A DNA stretch of 30,568 bases, taken from contig JBOGJO010000023.1 in the NCBI GenBank assembly GCA_050747885.1, positions 1 to 30,568 of the forward strand. Reading direction: 5' to 3'. Each line of letters starts with the position of its first letter. Position 1 is the stretch's first letter. Below, piece after piece: positions 15,255-21,686 of the stretch. Origin of the DNA: CAWEYG01 sp050747885 (GTDB lineage: Bacteria > Acidobacteriota > Thermoanaerobaculia > UBA5066 > DATFVB01). The translations under genes were made by a program, and so were the position numbers. The notes beneath the pieces were generated by a model. The model saw only the letters and a list, made by a program, of their open reading frames with translations, did no database searches and had not been told where the DNA came from.

Positions 15255-16693
15255 TCGCCAACCCCCGGAAGGCGGATCTCGAAGCGGGTCCCTCCCCCGG
15301 CGGCAACGGAGAGGGCGAGCGTTCCCCCGTTCAGCTCGACGAGGTTTCGCGCGAGGTAAAGCCCGAGTCCCATGCCCGGGGTCCCCTCGGAACCCGAGAG
15401 TCTCACGAATTTCGACAGCGCCCGTTCCCGTTCCGCCGGCGCAATTCCCGGCCCTTCGTCTTCGACGGAAAGGATCGCCTCGCTTTCACGTTCGGCGCCC
15501 GCAAGGCGGATTCCGGACCCGCCCGGCGAGTATCGCGAGGCGTTCTCGAGTCCGAGGCCGAGCGCCTCCGTGATCTGGGCCGGGTCGACGCGCACGCGAC
15601 AAGCGGGGGAAGAGATGTCGACGTACAGGTTGTGCCCCCCCAGCGAGCTTCCGAAGCGCGCCAGCGCGGCTTCGGCGATCTCTTCGACGGAGACGATCTC
15701 GCGGTTGGGGGCCATGGCGCCGGACTCCAGGCGGACGACGGCGATCAAATCGTCCACGAGCCGCGACAGCCGCTCGAGGCTTTCGCGTGCGACCTCGGCC
15801 TTCCGGCTCGGCCCGGCTTCGGAAATCCAGTTTTCCACCGAGCCTCGCGCGGCGGCGAGCGGCGTCTTGATGTCGTGGGCGAGCGTGGCGAGAACGGTGG
15901 ATTTCATCTCGTCTCGCGCCCGGGTTCCTTCCGCCTCCCTCGCCAGCTTCAGAAACCTCTCCCTTTCGAGCGCGAGACCCAACAGCGTCGCGCAGATCTC
16001 GGCCATTCGCTCGCTCCGCTGGGCGCCCTGCGCAACCAGAACGCCCACCCGGTGCACGCCGATCGACACCGGGAGATAGAGGTCCGATCCCGATGGGGCC
16101 GACGGGAAGGACGCGGAATTCCCCTGGTGAAAGGCGAGGTCGGCAAGCTCCCGACGCACCTCCTCGCCGCCCGTCCGAGCGCCGATCGAGAGCTGGCCCC
16201 GCTCGTCGCCAAGGAGCACGGTCACCTGCCGGCATTCGAGAGCGCGCCGGAGCCTCTCCGCCGCCATTCCGGGCAGAGATTCCCGGTTCGTGTCGGCGAG
16301 AAACGCCTGCGACAGTTCGGTGACGGCGGCAAGCTCCCGCCTCTCGGCTTCCACCTGGCGAAGCCGAAGCCTCGCGAGAGCCGACAGCCGGCCGATGACG
16401 AGGGCCGCCAGCAGGAAAACGGCGAGCGCGACGACGTTTCGAGGATCCTGAATGGTGAAGGTGTACAGCGGAGGCAGAAAGAAAAAATTGAAGGCCAGTG
16501 TCGAAAGCAGGGCGGCGAGAACGCCGGGACCGCTTTCCCAGATCCAGGCGACGAAAAAGACCACGACGAGCAGAAGAAGCGCCTGGGCGGCGTCTGTCAG
16601 GCCCGGTATCAGCCTCAACAGGAAAACCGCCGAGACGACGAGAACGGCGGCGGCAAGGAAACCCACCGAGCGTCCGAGACGACTCTCGTTCAC
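15251..16693 (-). CDS. kdpD: KdpD C-terminal half: DUF4118 membrane histidine kinase
   Basis: 480 residues from a GTG start. Four membrane helices (about 10-105) form the DUF4118 region, with AFNFFFLPPLYTFTIQDP typical of KdpD. A GAF-like domain (about 120-250) follows, then HisKA with phosphoacceptor His273 (TLAHDIKTPLAA) and an ATPase domain with the N box (ENASRYSP, about 383-390), DEGPG (412-416) and GMGLGLYLARNLVELNGG. The KdpD and Usp domains that precede these helices in full KdpD are missing and are encoded at 6887-8020. The start overlaps the ATP-grasp stop (GTGA) and the end overlaps kdpE (ATGA), so three genes are coupled. It should phosphorylate KdpE under K+ limitation or osmotic stress. 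Confidence 0.92.
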   Translation of the reverse strand: MNESRLGRSVGFLAAAVLVVSAVFLLRLIPGLTDAAQALLLLVVVFFVAWIWESGPGVLAALLSTLAFNFFFLPPLYTFTIQDPRNVVALAVFLLAALVIGRLSALARLRLRQVEAERRELAAVTELSQAFLADTNRESLPGMAAERLRRALECRQVTVLLGDERGQLSIGARTGGEEVRRELADLAFHQGNSASFPSAPSGSDLYLPVSIGVHRVGVLVAQGAQRSERMAEICATLLGLALERERFLKLAREAEGTRARDEMKSTVLATLAHDIKTPLAAARGSVENWISEAGPSRKAEVARESLERLSRLVDDLIAVVRLESGAMAPNREIVSVEEIAEAALARFGSSLGGHNLYVDISSPACRVRVDPAQITEALGLGLENASRYSPGGSGIRLAGAERESEAILSVEDEGPGIAPAERERALSKFVRLSGSEGTPGMGLGLYLARNLVELNGGTLALSVAAGGGTRFEIRLPGVGE

Positions 16694-17586
16694 GGGGGGA
16701 GTCTACCTCCCGACGGCCGCGACGACGCCCTTCGACGCAGGGCCTCCCGCGACACGGCGCTCGCGAGGCGCGCGGCCGCCGGGCGGCAATGAACGAAAAA
16801 GAGAGTCGGCTCGATCATCTCGAGCTCGAGAACGCGGGACCGGCCCTCGCCGTCCCGGACCAGATCGACCCGGGCGTACAGAGCGTCCCTGCCCGACGCG
16901 GCGATCGCTCTCGTCGCGAGAGTCGATTCTTCCGGGTCGAGCTGCGCCGAATCCGCCTCCACCCAATCGTCCCCGGAGCGCCGCAGGATCGGGCGCTTTC
17001 GAACGGAATGGGTGATCTGCCCGTCGATCCAGACGACGCAGCGCTCGCCGTAACCCTCGACCGAGTCGAGGTAGGGCTGCACCATCGCCTCCCCTCTGCG
17101 GAGCAGGGCGGCGAGGTGTCGCCGGCCTTCTTCGAGATCGTCACGACGCACATGGAGAGTGTCGCGCGCGCCGGCGGAAACCACCGGTTTGACGACTATC
17201 TCGCTCCAGCCCCGGTCTCCGGCGATTCTCGAGAGGTCATCGGCATCCCCCGGGGCGAGCCAGACGGTTTCGACGACGGGAATCCCGGCCGAGGCCAGCT
17301 CTCGAAGGTAGGTCTTTCGGCCGTTCCAACGGACGGTCGCGGGCGGATTCCAGAGTCGGGTCAAAGAGTCGGCCCGCTCCACCCACGCCAGAAACTCCGG
17401 AAGCCGAAGATGGTAGTCCCAGGTCGAGCGAATCAGGCAGATTCCCGCGCTCGACCAGTCGAAATGCGGATCGTCCCAGGCGACCGGCGCGATCGAAAGG
17501 CCCTCCCGCGAAAGAGCCTCCACCAGCGGGGCATCGTCCGGATCGAGGCCGATCAGGTCCGAAGAGGTGGCAAGGGCGACGTCCAA
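16690..17586 (-). CDS. ATP-grasp ligase-like protein
   Basis: 298 residues from a TTG start. The sequence fits the RimK/glutathione-synthetase-like ATP-grasp group: N-terminal VALATSSDLIGLDPDDAPL, IRSTWDYHLRLPEFLAWVER, the ATP-binding start WNGRKTYLRELASAGIPVVET, EIVVKPVVSAGA with the ATP-binding Lys, a glycine-rich part near SVEGYGERCVVWIDG, and the metal-site region ARVDLVRDGEGRSRVLELEMIEPTLFF. Such enzymes join an acyl-phosphate to an amine, but the substrate here is unknown. It lies directly upstream of the kdpD kinase half with a 4-base GTGA overlap. No Shine-Dalgarno sequence is present; TATACT lies seven bases before the start. Glutathione control of Kef K+ channels makes a K+ link thinkable but unproven. 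Confidence 0.85.
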   Translation of the reverse strand: MDVALATSSDLIGLDPDDAPLVEALSREGLSIAPVAWDDPHFDWSSAGICLIRSTWDYHLRLPEFLAWVERADSLTRLWNPPATVRWNGRKTYLRELASAGIPVVETVWLAPGDADDLSRIAGDRGWSEIVVKPVVSAGARDTLHVRRDDLEEGRRHLAALLRRGEAMVQPYLDSVEGYGERCVVWIDGQITHSVRKRPILRRSGDDWVEADSAQLDPEESTLATRAIAASGRDALYARVDLVRDGEGRSRVLELEMIEPTLFFVHCRPAAARLASAVSREALRRRASSRPSGGRLPP

Positions 17587-17593
17587 CCGCGCG

Positions 17594-17599
17594 AGTATA
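17594..17599 (-). promoter_or_regulatory. -10 hexamer for the ATP-grasp/kdpD/kdpE unit
   Basis: TATACT on the minus strand, seven bases before the TTG at 17586, in a gap without a ribosome-binding site. No -35 is seen at 17 bases; the place is taken by overlapping palindromes. Confidence 0.5.
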
Positions 17600-17609
17600 G
17601 CCGCGGATC

Positions 17610-17627
17610 GGAGGCCTCCCGCGGGAG
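17610..17627. promoter_or_regulatory. Overlapping palindromes upstream of the ATP-grasp gene
   Basis: GGAGGCCTCC (17610-17619) and CTCCCGCGGGAG (17616-17627) are perfect palindromes sharing four bases. They lie about 10 to 28 bases upstream of the TATACT hexamer, where a -35 or an operator would be. They also sit just after the MFS stop and could be part of a terminator stem. Confidence 0.4.
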
Positions 17628-17635
17628 TGGCGGCG

Positions 17636-18958
17636 CTAGGCTTCGGAGCCCGGATCCCGCGCCTGGGGACTGCCGGACCCCGGGAGCTCCGAATCGTGGC
17701 GGTAGTTGCGAACGACGGGTGCGAGCGCGGCGACGATTCCGACGCCGAGCAGCGTCAGGACACCGCCTCCCGCGATCGAAATCATCGCTCCCACGGAGGT
17801 CGGCCGGAACAGCGAGGCCACGAATCCTGCCTCCATCTCTCCCAGCTGAGGGCCTCCCATGAAGAAGATCATGTTGACCGACGTCATTCTTCCACGGAGC
17901 TCGTCGGGAGTGAGGATCTGCCGGAGGGTCTGACGGATCACCGTCGAGACCAGATCCGCGAGCCCGGTCGCCGCGAGGGCGAGAAACGTGAGCACCGCAT
18001 TGCGCGAAAGCCCGTAGACGATCGTCGCAACCGCGTACGCCGCGACCGCCCACAGGAGCAACGGACCCTGCTTTTTCGGAAGGGGACGCACCGAAGCGAC
18101 GACGGACGCCGCGAGCGCGCCGATTCCGGGCGCCGCGCGGAGCCAGCCGTATCCCGCCGGCCCCACATGGAGAACCTGGTCGGCGAGAATCGGCAAGAGG
18201 GACATCGCGCCGGAGAAAAACGTCGCGAAGAAGTCCAGCGCCATCGTCGAGACCATGATGGGCGTCCGAAACACGAAGTGCAGCCCGGCGCGCAAATCGT
18301 GAATGGCGCGCTGGCGCGACGGGGAGACCAGGACGGGCTTGCCGGAAGTTTTCATCACGACGATGGCCGCCAGCACCGCCACGAAAGACACGGCGTTGGC
18401 CAGATAGATCACGGAAAGACCCTTCGTCGCGCTGCCAAACGAGCGGCCCGTGGCCGCGATCACGAGCCCGGAAACCGCCGGGCCCCCGATCATCGCAACA
18501 TGAAAGAAGGTCAGGTTGAGGGAAAGCGCCCCCTGCAAATCCTTCGGGGGCACGAGCCGTGGAATCAGAGCCTGCCGTGCGGGATTGTCGAACGCGGTGG
18601 CGGCCGAGGTCACGGCCGTCAACGCGTAGATCGCCCAGAGGGTCTCGCGCCCGAAAAACGTGAGGGCCGCGAGCGCCAGGGCCGCAACGGCCATGACCGA
18701 TTGCGCCAGGAACATCACGAGGCGCCGGTCGTGCCGGTCGGCGACGACTCCTCCCAAAAGCGAAAACGCGATGATCGGAATCACACGGACGAGTCCCACG
18801 ACGCCCAGGGCAAGCGGAGATTTCGTGAGGACGTAAATGTGCCAGTCGATTCCGACCGTCTGCATCTGCGTGCCGATGACCGAAACGACCGTCGCTCCCG
18901 AAAGGAGACGAAAGTCTCGGTGGCGCAGGGCGAGGTAGGGGCGTTGGGAGTCCGTCAT
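17636..18958 (-). CDS. MFS transporter (MFS_3, enterobactin-exporter-like)
   Basis: 440 residues with about twelve membrane helices. The opening ALRHRDFRLLSGATVVSVIGTQM and the loop motif GGVVADRHDRRLVM are typical of the MFS_3/EntS group, and FDNPARQALIPRLVPPKDLQGA is the group's second signature. Such proteins export small molecules such as siderophores or drugs by proton exchange at the inner membrane; the substrate cannot be read from sequence. It follows the Cys-containing protein after an 18-base gap on the same strand and is probably co-transcribed. The start has only a weak ribosome-binding site. Confidence 0.92.
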   Translation of the reverse strand: MTDSQRPYLALRHRDFRLLSGATVVSVIGTQMQTVGIDWHIYVLTKSPLALGVVGLVRVIPIIAFSLLGGVVADRHDRRLVMFLAQSVMAVAALALAALTFFGRETLWAIYALTAVTSAATAFDNPARQALIPRLVPPKDLQGALSLNLTFFHVAMIGGPAVSGLVIAATGRSFGSATKGLSVIYLANAVSFVAVLAAIVVMKTSGKPVLVSPSRQRAIHDLRAGLHFVFRTPIMVSTMALDFFATFFSGAMSLLPILADQVLHVGPAGYGWLRAAPGIGALAASVVASVRPLPKKQGPLLLWAVAAYAVATIVYGLSRNAVLTFLALAATGLADLVSTVIRQTLRQILTPDELRGRMTSVNMIFFMGGPQLGEMEAGFVASLFRPTSVGAMISIAGGGVLTLLGVGIVAALAPVVRNYRHDSELPGSGSPQARDPGSEA

Positions 18959-18976
18959 TGGGGTGGCGCTCGCCGA

Positions 18977-20101
18977 TCAGGGGCGCGGCAGGCTCTCGCG
19001 CAGGGAACGGATCTCTTCCCGCGTCGCCCTTCGCCAGCGCTCGCGGTGCAGCCGGCGGTCGAGGGCTTCGCGATCGAGCGTCAGGCTCGTGACGAGACGT
19101 CCTGCGGGGGTGAAGGCGTGCGCCCGCCCGTTGGGCCCGAGCACGATCAGCGTTCCCCGCGACTCGTCGGCGAGAAGGGATTCGTCGGGCGCTCGCAAGG
19201 CGTCCCGAACGGCAGCATGGGTGGGACGGTTGTCACGGCGGCGGTCGGCGGCATGCCGGGTGCGCCTTTCGCTCTGGCGACCCGCTCGCTCGACGGCGCG
19301 GCGAAGGTCATGGAGGATTCCGGGGATCCGGCGCATCCGGTCGGAACGCAACTCCCCGCTGTCCGGCGAGGCGAGACGGTCTTCGATTCGGGAGAGGCGT
19401 GTCCGCGCCTCGGAAAACGCCGCCAGAAACCAGTGGCCGGGCTGCTCGTCGAAATATCGGGCCGCCGCCGGCCCGATGCGATTCAGATGCAGCCGCGTCG
19501 AGCCGTCGGGCCCGCGCGTTTCGACCGCCTGAACGGTCACGGCGAACAGCGGATCGTTGCCGCCGCCGAAATATCCGGCGACGAGTTGCCCCAGAAGGTC
19601 GTACCGCTTCGAAGCCTTTCCGAAGGGGCGCAGGAGGCGGCCCTTGAGACCGTGCCCCATCTGGACCAGGGCGAGGGGCCGGGACGCCCGCTCGAAGAGC
19701 TCGCCGACTCGCTCATGGCGAGCCTCCAGCAGCGCCTGGGACAGGTCGCTCCACTGCGGCTGGCCGGTCGGCCCGTATCCCGCGCACACCGATTGCGGGC
19801 GCAGCGGCGACGAGTGCTCGCAGTCGGGACTTTCGCACCGATAACAAAAGACGTGACCGGGACGGAAGGGCTCCGCGAGCGATCCCGCTTCCCGAACGTC
19901 GCGCGACAACTGTTCGGTGAGAGTGGGCGCTTCTTTGTTCGCTTCACGGGAAACCGGAAGCCGGAGCTCGAGTCGAACAGGAAAGAGCCCGGGCGCCGGG
20001 CGTCCGGCGCCGAACAGGTCCTCGTGAATCCGGCGCGCCAGCTCGGCGAGGTCGGATTCGATCCGAAGGGCGAGCTCCGCGATCGACGGGCGGTCGTTCA
20101 C
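18977..20101 (-). CDS. Conserved-looking protein with Cys cluster, function unknown
   Basis: 374 residues from a GTG start, not assigned to a family. An N-terminal helical part (about 1-80) is followed by a putative metal site VFCYRCESPDCEHSSP (Cys86, Cys89, Cys94, His96) and Cys106 in SVCAGYGPTGQPQW. A central mixed region (VQMGHGLKGRLLRPFGKASK, LFAVTVQAVETRGPDGSTRL) leads to a very Arg-rich helical C-terminal third. There is no signal peptide or membrane helix, so it is cytoplasmic. It precedes the MFS gene by 18 bases. No Shine-Dalgarno sequence is seen, but TAGAAT lies six bases before the GTG. High Arg content and regular composition over its length argue for a real gene, not a shadow. 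Confidence 0.72.
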   Translation of the reverse strand: MNDRPSIAELALRIESDLAELARRIHEDLFGAGRPAPGLFPVRLELRLPVSREANKEAPTLTEQLSRDVREAGSLAEPFRPGHVFCYRCESPDCEHSSPLRPQSVCAGYGPTGQPQWSDLSQALLEARHERVGELFERASRPLALVQMGHGLKGRLLRPFGKASKRYDLLGQLVAGYFGGGNDPLFAVTVQAVETRGPDGSTRLHLNRIGPAAARYFDEQPGHWFLAAFSEARTRLSRIEDRLASPDSGELRSDRMRRIPGILHDLRRAVERAGRQSERRTRHAADRRRDNRPTHAAVRDALRAPDESLLADESRGTLIVLGPNGRAHAFTPAGRLVTSLTLDREALDRRLHRERWRRATREEIRSLRESLPRP

Positions 20102-20107
20102 GGCCTC

Positions 20108-20113
20108 ATTCTA
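20108..20113 (-). promoter_or_regulatory. -10 hexamer for the 18977-20101 gene
   Basis: TAGAAT on the minus strand, six bases before the GTG at 20101, which has no properly spaced ribosome-binding site. This spacing would put the transcription start at the start codon. No clear -35 was found. Confidence 0.45.
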
Positions 20114-20128
20114 ATTCCCCGGAAGGGT

Positions 20129-20134
20129 TAAGAT
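20129..20134 (+). promoter_or_regulatory. -10 hexamer for the metallophosphoesterase gene
   Basis: TAAGAT on the plus strand, seven bases before the GTG at 20142. It shares a 40-base divergent gap with the opposite TAGAAT. A GGAAGG further upstream is too far from the start to act in ribosome binding. Confidence 0.45.
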
Positions 20135-20141
20135 TCGCGAG

Positions 20142-21326
20142 GTGCGACTCCGGCGACTTCCCTGCCTCCTTTTCGCGGTCTCCGTCGCCGCGCGCGCCGC
20201 CGCGGCCTCCGACCGGCCTCTCAAGAGCCTGGGCGGAACCCTCGGACCGACCGCGGAAAATTCCGGGCTGCTCTTCGTCGTCGGCGGAGACAATCGCCCG
20301 ACCGGAAAAGGAGCTCCGATTCCACGACTCACACGGACGATTTTCCAGGAGATCGGGTGGATTCGCCCCGACTTCGTTCTCTGGACGGGAGACATTCTCT
20401 ACGGATACGGAGACTCTCCGCCCGAGCTCGACAGGGAGTACCGAAAATTTCAGGCGCTCGCGGCTCAGGCAGGGGTTCCGCTGTTCAACGCGCCGGGGAA
20501 TCACGAGATCCACCGGACCGACGACACGCCGTGCTCCTCGCCGCGGACCTCCGGTTTCGAGCTCGATGCGCAGTTCCTGCGTCACTTCGGAAATCTCTAC
20601 GGGTCCTTCGACGCCGGAGGAGCTCACTTCATCGCCCTGGATACCGAGACGTACTGTCAGGAAGACTCGATCGAAGGCCCCCAGCTCGAATGGCTGCAAC
20701 GCGACCTCGAGGAACACCGCAACGCTGCCGCCATCTTCGTGTTCTCCCACACGGAATTCTTCTCTTCGCCGCAAATCGACCCTCCCGCTTTGCGAGGGCA
20801 TGAAGCTCTCCGGAACCGCGACGAGCTGCATGCCCTCTTCCGGAAGTACCCCGTACGCGCCGTCTTTTCGGGGCACGAGCACCTCTACTGGCACGAGGCC
20901 CACGACGGCATCGACTACTTCGTGGCGGGAGGCGGCGGAGCCCCCCTCTACGCTCCGCCGGATCGGGGCGGATTCGGCCACTACATCGTCGTGTCAATGT
21001 CGAGCTCGGGAATCCGCTATGACGTCGTCGAGCCCGGACGCCTGGGGGTGGAAAGCGCGGGGTCCGCCCGCAACGGAAAGAAATTCTGGGTCGTCAACTC
21101 GAACGACGCCGACATTCCTCTCCGGGGAGTGTCGGTCGATCTTCCCCGACTCGGGCCCTGTTCGGGAGTGACGGCGCAGTCCGAGCTTCGCGACAGAAAC
21201 GGAGCGCTCGCACCGATCCCCCTCTCACGGCTGTCGTGCTCGAGCGCGAAAGGACGGCTTCGGGTCACCCTCGGGCTGAAGGCGCCGAGGGGGACCTCCG
21301 TCCCGATCACCGTCCGCGCGAAGTGA
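20142..21326 (+). CDS. Secreted metallophosphoesterase
   Basis: 394 residues from a GTG start. Residues 1-22 are a signal peptide (PCLLFAVSVAARAAAA). The calcineurin-like metal motifs appear in order: GGDNRP (the usual D-x-H is D-x-R here), WTGDILYGYGD, APGNHEIH, FSHTEFF and FSGHEHLYWH. The C-terminal 100 residues are a beta-rich domain with VNSNDADIPLRGVSVDLP. Such enzymes hydrolyse phosphate esters with two bound metal ions; this one should act in the periplasm or outside. Its substrate is unknown. It stands divergent from the Cys-cluster gene with a 40-base gap. Confidence 0.87.
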   Translation: MRLRRLPCLLFAVSVAARAAAASDRPLKSLGGTLGPTAENSGLLFVVGGDNRPTGKGAPIPRLTRTIFQEIGWIRPDFVLWTGDILYGYGDSPPELDREYRKFQALAAQAGVPLFNAPGNHEIHRTDDTPCSSPRTSGFELDAQFLRHFGNLYGSFDAGGAHFIALDTETYCQEDSIEGPQLEWLQRDLEEHRNAAAIFVFSHTEFFSSPQIDPPALRGHEALRNRDELHALFRKYPVRAVFSGHEHLYWHEAHDGIDYFVAGGGGAPLYAPPDRGGFGHYIVVSMSSSGIRYDVVEPGRLGVESAGSARNGKKFWVVNSNDADIPLRGVSVDLPRLGPCSGVTAQSELRDRNGALAPIPLSRLSCSSAKGRLRVTLGLKAPRGTSVPITVRAK

Positions 21327-21337
21327 CACCCGGGCCG

Positions 21338-21371
21338 GCAAGGCTCGTCCGGAAGCTCGCTTCGTCCTTGC
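21338..21371 (+). terminator. Possible terminator hairpin after the phosphoesterase gene
   Basis: GCAAGG (21338-21343) pairs with CCTTGC (21366-21371), with an inner GAAG/CTTC stem. It starts 12 bases after the stop and is followed by GAAAA, with no T-run. It may be a terminator or a chance fold. Confidence 0.35.
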
Positions 21372-21407
21372 GAAAACCGGCCGCCGGTGCGACCATGCTC
21401 GAAAGCA

Positions 21408-21629
21408 ATGACCGACGCCGTGGACTACACGTCGCTCGATTTCGGACAAACGGTCCCCGACCGAAGCGGGGTTATCGCGATCTGTCCCAGGTGCGGCCGA
21501 AACGGACTCAAGCAGGTTCACGGCTCAAAGGAATCGGTTCGCTACCTGCACAGCACGTCGCGCCCCACGGCCGGTTCGGAAGCCACGCTTCAGGCCGATT
21601 TCTGTTTCGTGCCCGTCAACCATCCCTAG
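21408..21629 (+). CDS. Small zinc-ribbon-like protein
   Basis: 73 residues from an ATG at 21408; a frame-open ATG seven codons upstream is less likely. The sequence has CPRCGRNGLKQ (Cys26, Cys29), His48 in YLHST and Cys66 in ADFCFVP, a plausible metal-binding set. No membrane helix or signal is present. The family is unrecognised, although the ordered arrangement of the polar N-terminus (DYTSLDFGQTVPDRSGVIA) and the knuckle looks like a conserved small protein. It stands alone after the phosphoesterase gene, with only a weak GAAAG before the start, and ends 57 bases before the stop of the convergent lytic transglycosylase gene. Confidence 0.6.
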   Translation: MTDAVDYTSLDFGQTVPDRSGVIAICPRCGRNGLKQVHGSKESVRYLHSTSRPTAGSEATLQADFCFVPVNHP

Positions 21630-21686
21630 GGCCCCGTCCCGCATACGATCGACGACGCCAAAGCGCCCCGTCGCGGCGGCGAAACA

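Noticed and set aside
13584..15359. 591-codon plus-strand frame overlapping uppP, kdpE and the kinase gene
   Set aside because: Out-of-frame shadow crossing three well-supported genes, with no motifs.
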